20,231 nt of DNA from an uncultured Cellvibrio sp. (lineage in GTDB: Bacteria; Pseudomonadota; Gammaproteobacteria; Pseudomonadales; Cellvibrionaceae): assembly GCA_946481095.1 (NCBI GenBank), contig CAMLML010000081.1:1-20231 (forward strand), written 5' to 3'. This document shows, piece after piece, positions 1 through 7,891 of the stretch (its first letter is position 1; each line of letters begins with the position of its first letter). The notes beneath the pieces were generated by a model. The model was not told the DNA's origin. It ran no database searches and saw nothing but the letters and a program-made list of their open reading frames with translations. Position numbers and translations under genes: made by a program.

Positions 1-14
1 TTTAAGAACATCAT

Positions 15-1745
15 ATGTCAAATATCCTTATTGCAAAATCACCCACTATTTTTGATGCGATCGTGGTAGGTTCCGGAATATCCGGTGGCTGGGCAGCGAA
101 AGAATTATGCGAAAAAGGTTTGAAAACCTTGATCGTTGAGCGCGGGCGTATGGTAGAACATCGCAAGGATTATATTGGCGAAGGGGTTAGATCATGGGAA
201 ATGCCATTTCGCGGAAAAATTGAAAAAAAATTAACGGATGAAGAATTTTTTGTACAAAAAAAATGTTATGCGTTTACTGATTCCACCAAACATTTTTTTA
301 TGAATGACAAGGACTACCCTTACAGCACACCAAAAGATAAACCTTTTGACTGGATTCGCGGCAATCAATTCGGCGGCCGATCCCTGCTGTGGCACAGACA
401 ATCCTACCGCTGGAGCGAACATGATTTTGCAGCCAATCTACAAGATGGTCGTGGAGTCGATTGGCCGATCCGTTATAAAGATTTGGAAAAATGGTACGAC
501 CATGTTGAAGTTCACGCAGGAATTAGCGGATCAAAAGAAAACCTGGAAATTTTACCTGACAGTCAATTTTTGCCGCCTTTTGAAATGAATGCGGTAGAAA
601 AAGAAATGAAAGCGCGTATCGAAAAAAAATGGACAACTCGCAAATTAATTATAGGACGATGCGCGCATTTATCCGTACCGGCAGCTCATCATATTGAGCA
701 AGGTCGCATCCAATGCCAGGCTCGAAATGAATGTCAAAAAGGCTGTTCATTCGGTGCTTTTTTTTCCACACAAAGTTCAACGCTTCCTGCCGCACAAAAA
801 ACCAATAATCTGAGCATAGTCACTAACAGTATCGTACACAGCGTGATTTATGATCCCAAAACCAATCGCGCCACTGGCGTTCGTGTTATCGATGCCGAAA
901 CCTTAGAAACTCGAGAGTATTTTGCGAAAATCATTTTTTTGTGTGCATCTACATTAGGCACCACACAAATCATGCTGAATTCAAAAAGCGACGCTTTTCC
1001 GACGGGCATTGCCAACTCTTCCGGTGCTTTGGGTCATTATTTAATGGATCACTTATACGGTTCAGGTGCAATTGGAAAAGTAGAGGGATTTGAAGACGAA
1101 TACTATTCAGGCCGTCGCCCTACCGGATTGATCATGCCAAAATTCAGGAATTACACGGAAAAAACAGATAAGTTTTTGCGAGGATATTTTCTGAACGGTG
1201 GTGCAGTACGTGAAGGATGGGAGGCAGTAGGTCATCGCGATGGTATAGGTGCAGATTTTAAAGCAGCAATTCGCAGTGCTGGCGGCTGGATGTTTGGTTT
1301 GAATGGTTCAGGGGAAATGTTACCGCGATATGAAAACCAGGTTTCCTTGCACCCAACACTCAAAGACAAATGGGGCATGCCACAACTGCATATTGATTGC
1401 AGCTATTCTGAAAACGATATGAAAATGTTGCACGATATTGCCGACACAGCAGCAGAAATTCTGGAAGCTATTGGCGTAAAAGATGTCACCAAACACGTTC
1501 GTGCTCTCAGTGGCTGGAATCCGGGATTATCGATTCATGAAATGGGTACAGCACGTATGGGCAAAGATGCGAAAACATCTGTATTAAATGCATGGAATCA
1601 AGCGCATGATGTTCCCAACTTATTTGTCACCGATGGTGCTTGTATGAGTTCTTCTGCTGCACAAAATCCATCATTGACTTATATGGCTATTACAGCGCGT
1701 GCCGCCAATTACGCAGCCGAACAATTAAAATCAGGCAAGATTTAA
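15..1745 (+). CDS. GMC-family FAD-dependent sugar oxidoreductase (glucose/glucoside dehydrogenase-like)
   Basis: A 576-residue flavoprotein of the glucose-methanol-choline family. The FAD-binding fold is visible as GSGISG at residues 19-24, followed by an acidic residue (E42) that usually holds the FAD ribose. The C-terminal part has HEMGTARMG, with the likely catalytic H508, and the NPSLT motif at 551-555. Three cysteines (C234, C240, C244) are spaced C-x5-C-x3-C, the pattern of the 3Fe-4S site in bacterial FAD-dependent glucose dehydrogenase. This suggests electron transfer to a cytochrome rather than to oxygen. There is no signal peptide. Known relatives are carried out of the cell by a Tat-signal small subunit, whose gene would lie left of the window. 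The next gene encodes an exported TIM-barrel protein 56 nt downstream, probably in the same operon. The substrate is not determinable; glucose, gluconate or a glycoside at C3 are candidates. Confidence 0.88.
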   Translation: MSNILIAKSPTIFDAIVVGSGISGGWAAKELCEKGLKTLIVERGRMVEHRKDYIGEGVRSWEMPFRGKIEKKLTDEEFFVQKKCYAFTDSTKHFFMNDKDYPYSTPKDKPFDWIRGNQFGGRSLLWHRQSYRWSEHDFAANLQDGRGVDWPIRYKDLEKWYDHVEVHAGISGSKENLEILPDSQFLPPFEMNAVEKEMKARIEKKWTTRKLIIGRCAHLSVPAAHHIEQGRIQCQARNECQKGCSFGAFFSTQSSTLPAAQKTNNLSIVTNSIVHSVIYDPKTNRATGVRVIDAETLETREYFAKIIFLCASTLGTTQIMLNSKSDAFPTGIANSSGALGHYLMDHLYGSGAIGKVEGFEDEYYSGRRPTGLIMPKFRNYTEKTDKFLRGYFLNGGAVREGWEAVGHRDGIGADFKAAIRSAGGWMFGLNGSGEMLPRYENQVSLHPTLKDKWGMPQLHIDCSYSENDMKMLHDIADTAAEILEAIGVKDVTKHVRALSGWNPGLSIHEMGTARMGKDAKTSVLNAWNQAHDVPNLFVTDGACMSSSAAQNPSLTYMAITARAANYAAEQLKSGKI

Positions 1746-1801
1746 TCTTGTCAGTGTCTACCATACTGAATATATAATTTTTTAAAACAAGGGGATAAAA
1801 A

Positions 1802-2659
1802 ATGAAATTATTAATGATAAAGGTTTTTGCCATGGCCATGATAACCAGTATAGGTTCATCGGTTTTTGCAGCAGAAAAAATCACATCACCACAATTAAGT
1901 GTGCAGTTATGGTCAGTCAAAGATGATGTGGCAGCCGATTTCGAAGGTACGTTGAAAAAATTAAAAGCAATGGGATTTCAAGGTGTTGAATTCGCCGGTA
2001 ATTTTGGTCCCTATGCCAACGATGCGAAAGGATTGAAAAAATTTCTGGATAAAAATGGATTAAAAGCATCAGGTGCACATGTGCATTTCGACAAACTGTC
2101 CCCGGAAAAAATTGATGCCACCATCGCTTTTTATAAAGCAATTGATTGCAAGTATTTAATTATTCCTATGGACAAACGCGCCTTCACCAGTGAAGGCGCA
2201 AAACAAGTGGCTGATGATTTGAAAAAAGTGCAAGAAAAATTATCACAACATGGAATGCATACGGGTTACCACAACCATAAAGAGGAAATGGAAGGGGAAA
2301 CCGGCAAAACTCCATGGGATGTTATTGGAACCAATACTGGTTCAGACGTAGTACTGCAACAAGATGTGGGTTGGACTGAAGTCGCAGGAAAAGATCCGGT
2401 TGATTTTGTCAAAGCCTATCCAGGCAGAACCATTACTACTCATTACAAAGCTGCCGCGCCGAAAGAAGGCAACAAAGAAAACCCGATCATCGGGCAAGAT
2501 ACAACCGATTGGAAATCACTGATCATCGCCAATAAAACCCTTGGCGGTACTTTGTGGCTGGTAGTCGAACAGGAAGTATACCCGGAAGGTATGACGCCCA
2601 TGCAAAGCGTGGAAGCATCCTTAAAAGGTTTGAAAAAAATTATTGCCGAAATAAAATAA
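1802..2659 (+). CDS. Exported sugar phosphate isomerase/epimerase-like TIM-barrel protein
   Basis: A 285-residue protein of the xylose-isomerase-like TIM-barrel (AP endonuclease 2) superfamily. Residues 1-23 form a signal peptide with an A-x-A-like end (SVFA before AEK), so the protein is predicted to be periplasmic, where a true phosphorylated sugar would be unexpected. Candidate metal ligands of the family are seen in order: the YHNHKEE segment, D in QQDVGW, H in TTHYKA and E in VVEQE. The start is supported by AAGGGG eight bases before the ATG. Because it follows a GMC dehydrogenase, a role on an oxidised (keto) sugar product, as epimerase, isomerase or keto-glycoside lyase, is an inference. 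Fold assignment is firm; the reaction is unknown. Confidence 0.85.
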   Translation: MKLLMIKVFAMAMITSIGSSVFAAEKITSPQLSVQLWSVKDDVAADFEGTLKKLKAMGFQGVEFAGNFGPYANDAKGLKKFLDKNGLKASGAHVHFDKLSPEKIDATIAFYKAIDCKYLIIPMDKRAFTSEGAKQVADDLKKVQEKLSQHGMHTGYHNHKEEMEGETGKTPWDVIGTNTGSDVVLQQDVGWTEVAGKDPVDFVKAYPGRTITTHYKAAAPKEGNKENPIIGQDTTDWKSLIIANKTLGGTLWLVVEQEVYPEGMTPMQSVEASLKGLKKIIAEIK

Positions 2660-2723
2660 TTTTGCGCTCATTGCTTGCTTGAAAAAGCCAATCAGGATGG
2701 CACCGAAAAAAACAGTCACGCTA

Positions 2724-2755
2724 AACAAAAAAGGCAGCCATCATTGGCTGCCTTT
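2724..2755 (-). terminator. Rho-independent terminator behind tRNA-Arg
   Basis: An 11-bp perfect stem (2730-2740 with 2745-2755) around a 4-base loop is followed, reading the minus strand, by TTTTTTGTTT. It starts 7 bases past the tRNA 3' end. In the plus direction the stem is followed only by TTT, so it may stop transcription from the TIM-barrel gene weakly as well. Confidence 0.8.
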
Positions 2756-2761
2756 AACATT

Positions 2762-2838
2762 TGGTGCACCCGGAGGGATTCGAACCCCCGACCAAGTGGT
2801 TCGAAGCCACCTACTCTATCCAGCTGAGCTACGGATGC
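2762..2838 (-). tRNA. tRNA-Arg (anticodon TCG)
   Basis: A 77-nt cloverleaf on the minus strand. The acceptor stem GCATCCG pairs with CGGGTGC (one wobble), the D arm is GCTC/GAGT, the anticodon stem GGTGG/CCACT holds the loop CTTCGAA with anticodon TCG (codon CGA), and the T arm is GGGGG-TTCGAAT-CCCTC. The 3' CCA is encoded. It is a single-gene unit with its own promoter and terminator. Confidence 0.96.
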
Positions 2839-2851
2839 GGAATGGGGGCGT

Positions 2852-2880
2852 ATAATACCGATTTAGATTTAATGCGTCGA
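2852..2880 (-). promoter_or_regulatory. Probable sigma-70 promoter of tRNA-Arg
   Basis: Reading the minus strand, TCGACG (2875-2880) lies 17 bases from TATTAT (2852-2857), a 4/6 and 5/6 match to the -35 and -10 consensus. Between the -10 and the tRNA is a GC-rich stretch (ACGCCCCC), like the discriminators of stringently controlled stable-RNA promoters. Assigned by inspection only. Confidence 0.55.
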
Positions 2881-2940
2881 GGTAATAGTTAGGTCAAACC
2901 TTATGGCCCGGTAAAATATTTTTCGGATCCAATTCCATAT

Positions 2941-2976
2941 CCAAACCAATAAAAGTCATTCTTTTTATTGGTTTGG
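2941..2976. repeat. Inverted repeat upstream of the pectate lyase gene
   Basis: CCAAACCAATAAAAG (2941-2955) is mirrored by CTTTTTATTGGTTTGG (2961-2976) around TCATT, with one bulged T. It lies about 105 nt before the lyase ATG and about 60 nt behind the tRNA promoter. No T-run follows on either side, so it is not an obvious terminator. A regulator-binding palindrome or a 5'-UTR hairpin is possible. The rest of 2881-3081 shows nothing else recognisable. Confidence 0.5.
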
Positions 2977-3081
2977 GACTTTATCGAGTGACTAGCTCAA
3001 CAACTATCACTATCATGCCGACTAAATCAAGAAAATATCGGCAAGTTCGGTCTCTGATTATTTTTCAATTGTGGAGACGTT

Positions 3082-4626
3082 ATGAGAAGCACCTTTTCCC
3101 GAACCTTGTTAATCTGTATCCCCTTTGTTGTCAGCTTGTTAACTGGTTGTGGTTCATCAAGTAGTAGTTCGTCGGTAGCGAGTTCCAGCCCATCAAGTCT
3201 GGCATCATCTCAAACCAATAGTTCGATATCTTCAATCATCTCCTCTGTATCGTCCCAAAGCTCTGCAACAAGCAGCTCATCCGTTTTATCGGTAGCCAGC
3301 TCAATATTGAGCTCTACATCATCATCAAGCTCGTCGATGGCTGTTGTTATTTCTTCATCAAACAGTTCGTCCATATCGAGTCAGATGATAAGTAGTTCAA
3401 GTGTTTCATCTCGCTCAAGTGTATCGTCCAGTTCATCCTTCTCGTCCTCCAGCCGATCCTCATCCAGCGTTTCAAGTTCGGCGAGCACATCGTCAGTTGC
3501 GAGCATAGAGGTAACGACCTCACAAGAAATTCTCAATGCAGTCAACAATGCTAAAGCAGGCGACACTATTTACATTCACGGTGGCAATTATATTTTTAAT
3601 TCCCCCATTCAAATGACGGCAAACGGAACTGCAAACAATAAAATTATATTTGCTGCTTACCCGGGTGAATCATCTCGCCCACGATTTGATTTTTCGTCAA
3701 TGACGGAATCATCAACCAATCGAGGTTTGGAACTAAAAGGGGATTATTGGCATGTAAAAGGTATAGATGTTTTTAATGCAGGTGATAACTGCATGAACGT
3801 CAGCGGTTCAAATAATATTATTGAACATTCCACCTTCTCTGAATGTGCCGATACCGGTTTGCAATTGGGGGGAGGCGCCAGCAATAACACCATTCTGAAT
3901 TGCGATTCTTTTTACAATGCGGATTCAAGCCTGGAGAATGCAGATGGTTTTGCTGCAAAACTGGATGTAGGCACAGGCAATAAATTTATCGGCTGCAGAG
4001 CCTGGCAAAATCTGGATGACGGCTGGGACGGCTACTTACGTCCTGCCGATAATGTCACCACCACTTACGAAAATTGTTGGGCGTTTAAAAATGGTTATTT
4101 AAAAAATGGAAATTTAGGCGTTGGTGATGGCAATGGTTTTAAAACAGGTGGTAGCGATGCAGTTAACGGTGTGAAGTTATTGCGTCACAACGCTATTTAT
4201 AAAAACTGTATCGCCGTCGGCAATAGCGCCGATGGTTTCGATCACAATAGCAATCGTGGTGAAGTCACCTTACTTAATTGTGCGGCTTACAATAATGGCA
4301 GTAATATCAATTTCAGTTCAACAAATCCCGCGAGCAAATTAACAGTAAAAAATACCATTTCCGTTGGCACTCGCGGCAGTCAAAATGCAGATCTACTCGA
4401 TGTCACTAACAATAGCTGGCAGGATGGTTTGGCTGCAACAGATGCGGATTTTTTAAGTGTTGATATTTCATTACTATCCGCCCCCAGAAAAGCCGACGGC
4501 AGTCTCCCTGACATTGATTTTTTACACTTGAAACCAACCAGTCCACTGATTGATAAGGGTGCGGATGTTGGCTTACCATTCAACGGCAGCGCACCAGACA
4601 TAGGGGCATTTGAAACTGTGCCTTAA
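3082..4626 (+). CDS. Secreted PL9-type pectate lyase lipoprotein with poly-serine linker
   Basis: A 514-residue lipoprotein. The signal peptide ends in the lipobox LTGC (C23), so the protein is predicted to be membrane anchored. Residues 24 to about 140 are an almost pure serine linker. The rest is a right-handed parallel beta-helix starting with a domain typical of family PL9 (VTTSQEILNAVNNAKAGDTI). Four aspartates, D288, D312, D313 and D316, match the spacing of the calcium site of Dickeya Pel9A (D209, D233, D234, D237). K354 in NGFKTGG sits where the catalytic lysine (K273) is expected. The enzyme should cleave polygalacturonate by beta-elimination. GGAGA precedes the ATG. Specificity (endo or exo) cannot be read from sequence. 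It appears monocistronic. Confidence 0.9.
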   Translation: MRSTFSRTLLICIPFVVSLLTGCGSSSSSSSVASSSPSSLASSQTNSSISSIISSVSSQSSATSSSSVLSVASSILSSTSSSSSSMAVVISSSNSSSISSQMISSSSVSSRSSVSSSSSFSSSSRSSSSVSSSASTSSVASIEVTTSQEILNAVNNAKAGDTIYIHGGNYIFNSPIQMTANGTANNKIIFAAYPGESSRPRFDFSSMTESSTNRGLELKGDYWHVKGIDVFNAGDNCMNVSGSNNIIEHSTFSECADTGLQLGGGASNNTILNCDSFYNADSSLENADGFAAKLDVGTGNKFIGCRAWQNLDDGWDGYLRPADNVTTTYENCWAFKNGYLKNGNLGVGDGNGFKTGGSDAVNGVKLLRHNAIYKNCIAVGNSADGFDHNSNRGEVTLLNCAAYNNGSNINFSSTNPASKLTVKNTISVGTRGSQNADLLDVTNNSWQDGLAATDADFLSVDISLLSAPRKADGSLPDIDFLHLKPTSPLIDKGADVGLPFNGSAPDIGAFETVP

Positions 4627-4659
4627 GGCGTAATATTCTTAAACACATTCATATGGTTT

Positions 4660-4708
4660 ATAGAATTTGAATTTCACGGAAATAATTACCATGAAATTCA
4701 AATTCTAT
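4660..4708. terminator. AT-rich long hairpin between convergent genes, possible bidirectional terminator
   Basis: A 20-base arm (4660-4679) is the inverse complement of 4689-4708 with one mismatch, around AAATAATTA. It lies between the convergent pectate lyase and orn genes, a place where a shared terminator is expected. The stem is AT-rich and no clear T-run follows, so termination is a guess from position and stem length. Confidence 0.45.
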
Positions 4709-4718
4709 CTGTTGTGCA

Positions 4719-5276
4719 TTACATCTTAAAAAATACATCCCGATAATGCTTCAACTCCGCAACAGAATCTTTAATATCATCCATCGCCAAATGCGCACCG
4801 GATTTTTTCACACCGGCGAGCACTTCAGGTTTCCAGCGACGTGCAAGTTCTTTGATGGTGCTGACATCGAGATTGCGATAATGAAAATAATTTTCCAATT
4901 TGGGCATGCCGCGGACTAAAAAGCGGCGATCCTGACAGATCGAGTTTCCGCAGATGGGGGATTTACCTTTTGCTACCCAATTTTGTAAAAATGCGATGGT
5001 TTCCTCTTCTGCTTGCGCTGCATTGATTTTGCTTTCGCGGACACGTTGTGTCAGGCCGGATTTGCCGTGTTGATTGGTATTCCATTCGTCCATTCCATTT
5101 AAAATTTCATCCGATTGGTGCACTGCAAACACAGGGCCTTCGGCAAGCAGATTAAGGTTGGCATCAGTCACTAATGTAGCGATTTCGATAATGACGTCTT
5201 TGTCGGGATCAAGCCCCGTCATTTCCAAATCAATCCAGATCAGATTGTCGTCGTTCAGTTTGTTTTCATTTGACAT
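4719..5276 (-). CDS. orn: Oligoribonuclease
   Basis: A 185-residue 3'-5' exoribonuclease of the DEDDh class that degrades RNA fragments of a few nucleotides, especially dinucleotides, including pGpG from cyclic-di-GMP turnover. All catalytic residues are present: D16 and E18 in WIDLEMTG, D116 in [10 protein letters not shown]162 and D167 in [12 protein letters not shown]; their spacing matches E. coli Orn (D12, E14, D112, H158, D163). Length is close to the family norm. GAGGA lies about 8 bases before the ATG. It is divergent from rsgA across 96 bp, an arrangement common in gammaproteobacteria. Confidence 0.97.
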   Translation of the reverse strand: MSNENKLNDDNLIWIDLEMTGLDPDKDVIIEIATLVTDANLNLLAEGPVFAVHQSDEILNGMDEWNTNQHGKSGLTQRVRESKINAAQAEEETIAFLQNWVAKGKSPICGNSICQDRRFLVRGMPKLENYFHYRNLDVSTIKELARRWKPEVLAGVKKSGAHLAMDDIKDSVAELKHYRDVFFKM

Positions 5277-5372
5277 GGAATTTTCCTCAGGAAATAGTGC
5301 AGAATGCCTTTAATAAACGCTTGTCAGCTTAATGTATAAGCCAAACTTTCGCCAACCGGGTTATATCCTTGC

Positions 5373-6392
5373 ATGTCCAAACGCAAACTCTCTCGTCGCC
5401 AACAATGGCGTATTGAAAAAATTCAGGAAGAACGCAGTGCGCGAGCGGCAAAGCGCGACTCTGTTGCCGATGACTATTTGCAAGATGGCCAATTAGGTGC
5501 AGAACAGGAAGGATTGATCATTACGCATTTTGGCACCCAGGTCATTGTAGAATCGATCAATGATGGCGTCAGGCAAGAACAACGTTGCCACTTTCGCAGT
5601 AATCTCGGCTCGTTGGTGACCGGTGATAAAGTGGTCTGGTGTTCCGGAAATCCGATGGGGGTTGTGGTGGCTGTTTTACCCCGGCGCTCAGCTTTACACA
5701 GGCCTGATCCACACGGCGATCTGAAAACGATTGCGGCGAATATTGATCGATTATTTATTGTGATTGCGCCTTACCCGGAAGCCCATGCCAATTTAATTGA
5801 TCGCTATTTAATTGCAGCTCATGCAACAGAACTGGAACCGATTATTATTATTAACAAATCAGATGCAATCGACGAAAAAATAAAACCCAAAATGGATTTG
5901 CTGGAAAAAACCTATCGCGATTTGGATTATACCGTTTTAAAAATATCCGCCAAAAATGAAAATGAATTAACTGATCTCAAAAAATTACTCGATCAAAAAA
6001 CGTCTGTTTTTGTCGGACAATCGGGTGTAGGTAAATCATCACTAATCAACGCATTAATTCCAGATGCGCAACTGCGTGTTGGCAATCTATCCGAAAAACA
6101 ACAAGGCACCCACACGACCACCAGTGCAGTGTTATTGCATTTTCCTGAAGGCGGTGATCTGATTGATTCACCGGGTATTCGTGAATTCGGATTATGGCAT
6201 ATGGCGGAAGAAGAAATTCTGGATGGATTTATTGAATTTCGTCCCTATATTGGCCACTGTAAATTTCGTGATTGCTCACACAGCCATGAACCTGGATGCG
6301 CATTATTAACTGCACTGGAATCAGGTAAAATCAGTCAAACCCGCATGAACTCCTACAAATTTATTTTGCAATCACTGAAAATTAACAACTGA
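5373..6392 (+). CDS. rsgA: Ribosome small-subunit-dependent GTPase RsgA
   Basis: A 339-residue circularly permuted GTPase that acts in late maturation of the 30S subunit. An N-terminal basic tail is followed by an OB fold (about 45-105). The G motifs come in permuted order: G4 NKSD (161-164), G1 GQSGVGKSS (215-223), G3 DSPG (265-268). The C-terminal zinc finger is C296-x4-C301-x-H303-x5-C309. The sequence GTHTTT at 245-250 is the usual switch region. It is divergent from orn, as in many gammaproteobacteria, and a small exported protein gene follows after 18 nt. Confidence 0.97.
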   Translation: MSKRKLSRRQQWRIEKIQEERSARAAKRDSVADDYLQDGQLGAEQEGLIITHFGTQVIVESINDGVRQEQRCHFRSNLGSLVTGDKVVWCSGNPMGVVVAVLPRRSALHRPDPHGDLKTIAANIDRLFIVIAPYPEAHANLIDRYLIAAHATELEPIIIINKSDAIDEKIKPKMDLLEKTYRDLDYTVLKISAKNENELTDLKKLLDQKTSVFVGQSGVGKSSLINALIPDAQLRVGNLSEKQQGTHTTTSAVLLHFPEGGDLIDSPGIREFGLWHMAEEEILDGFIEFRPYIGHCKFRDCSHSHEPGCALLTALESGKISQTRMNSYKFILQSLKINN

Positions 6393-6410
6393 ATATTGAT
6401 GGAGTCAGCT

Positions 6411-6725
6411 ATGAAAAAGTCATTGATTTTTTTCGCTCTGTTATTTGTATCGTATTACACTCAAGCAGGTAGAATGCCGGAATCAATTGAAAGCTTGCAA
6501 TCGATTGGCAATGGTTACATTAAACTCAATATGGTGAAAACCTCCTCCGATGCTGTATACGATTATCAGGTTGTCCATGCAGCGGATATTCGCAGGCTTG
6601 CTGGAAGTTCTAACAGTAAAATCTGTTATATGTTTTATTTTACCGGGACGGAATTATTGAAAATCCAGGTCACCAATCAATCCTGTGAAAACCTCACCAA
6701 AGAGCTGATTGCAGCGCAAAATTAG
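6411..6725 (+). CDS. Small exported protein of unknown function
   Basis: A 104-residue protein not recognised as a known family. Residues 1-19 form a signal peptide (MKKS, then a hydrophobic run, ending near TQA-G). The mature part of about 85 residues has two cysteines (in KICYMF and QSCENL), which could form a disulfide. The start at 6411 is preferred over the in-frame ATG at 6396 because GGAG (6401-6404) lies 6 bases before it and the signal peptide then begins cleanly. The gap to rsgA is 18 nt, so they may be co-transcribed. Confidence 0.7.
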   Translation: MKKSLIFFALLFVSYYTQAGRMPESIESLQSIGNGYIKLNMVKTSSDAVYDYQVVHAADIRRLAGSSNSKICYMFYFTGTELLKIQVTNQSCENLTKELIAAQN

Positions 6726-6784
6726 ATAGAAGATCAGGGCATATCCGCCTACAATTCGCCCTTTGTTTTAAGCTTGATCCGAAT

Positions 6785-7891
6785 ATGACCAATCAACTGC
6801 TCCCTGAAAAACCTTTGGTGGTATCTCCCTCTTTGGCTGCCACTATTGGCCTGGAAGAAGCCTGCATGCTCGCCATTTTGGGTGATGCGGCCTGCTATCT
6901 GGGACAAGCGTTACATTTGCCACAATCTCAACTGCAAAAGTTGACGCCTTTTTGGACGGATTATGATATCCAGCGCATCAGTAAAAGCCTTCATGATCAG
7001 GGCATTATCAAATTGGAATCGGCGCCTTATATCAATAGCCGGGAACTGAAGCTCACATTTACCACTGGTGTTATCCAGACTAACAACGGAGAGACTGCTA
7101 TACCCGCACCATCACATGCCCAAGGTATAGCGAGTTTAATTGCGGACAATTGGCAGCCAGATGAGGAATTGGTCAAGCAATTAATGCTGTTGGGTATCAG
7201 TCGCGATTTTATTTGGGAACAATTGCCATCATTTATTTATTACTGGAAAGACAGACGGGAAGTACGACATTCATGGGGATCCACTTTTCGTGATTATGTC
7301 ATTCATGAATGGCGAAAATATGAAGAAGATAAATTTCGCAAGGATCAGGAATCACCGATGTACACGGGATGGCGCCCCAGCGATGACGCCATGAAAATTT
7401 TATTGGAAGGCGCACAGATCAGTGCCACTTTTATTGAAGATTCCATTCCGGAATTTATTATTTATTGGAAAGAACGCGGTGAAACCGGGCGCACATGGAA
7501 CAGTAAGTTTATCCAACATGTCAAACGCCAATGGGTCAGATTCAAAGCCAGTATTGAACAGGACTCCATGCCGCGATTTTTACCCGAAGCCTGGCAACCC
7601 AGCAAAGATGTTTTTGATGTATTACGACTGGCCAATATTGAGATGTCATTTGCTGAAAAATTATTACCGGAATTTATTTTATTCTGGCGTGACAGCAAAC
7701 AAGTGCACAGTTCATGGAATACCAAATTTTTACAACACGTAAAATATGTTTGGGCTAAACAACATTCTATTAATCTTTTTAATCCGCAGCAGGTAAATCA
7801 GCATGCAGGACAGTCAGCCACTCATCAATCAACTAGCACAAGAACTCGCAGCCTCGTCGAAGACCTTACCGATAGAAGCTGGGCAAAATAA
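6785..7891 (+). CDS. DnaT-like primosomal protein with three tandem DnaT domains
   Basis: A 368-residue protein. Residues 1 to about 95 look like a winged-helix region (TDYDIQRISKSLHDQGII as helix-turn-helix and wing). Three repeats of about 60 residues follow, at roughly 122-181, 195-255 and 269-328. Each starts W-[QR]-P-[DS], has a core such as PEFIIYWKERGE or PSFIYYWKDRRE, and ends with a W, F and HV...W pattern. They resemble the DnaT DNA-binding domain, which E. coli DnaT carries once, so binding to single-stranded DNA and a role in primosome assembly or restart is inferred. The C-terminal tail (about 330-368) is low in complexity and is encoded by the 89 nt that overlap the next gene. 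No strong ribosome site is seen before 6785. Confidence 0.8.
   Translation: MTNQLLPEKPLVVSPSLAATIGLEEACMLAILGDAACYLGQALHLPQSQLQKLTPFWTDYDIQRISKSLHDQGIIKLESAPYINSRELKLTFTTGVIQTNNGETAIPAPSHAQGIASLIADNWQPDEELVKQLMLLGISRDFIWEQLPSFIYYWKDRREVRHSWGSTFRDYVIHEWRKYEEDKFRKDQESPMYTGWRPSDDAMKILLEGAQISATFIEDSIPEFIIYWKERGETGRTWNSKFIQHVKRQWVRFKASIEQDSMPRFLPEAWQPSKDVFDVLRLANIEMSFAEKLLPEFILFWRDSKQVHSSWNTKFLQHVKYVWAKQHSINLFNPQQVNQHAGQSATHQSTSTRTRSLVEDLTDRSWAK

Noticed and set aside
2762..3081. Genomic island inserted at tRNA-Arg
   Set aside because: The tRNA is intact with its own terminator, there is no integrase nearby and no repeat of the tRNA 3' end was seen in the window.
3381..3566. Minus-strand ORF rich in Glu, Asp and Leu opposite the lyase linker
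   Set aside because: It is the mirror of the serine codons in the linker and has no independent support.
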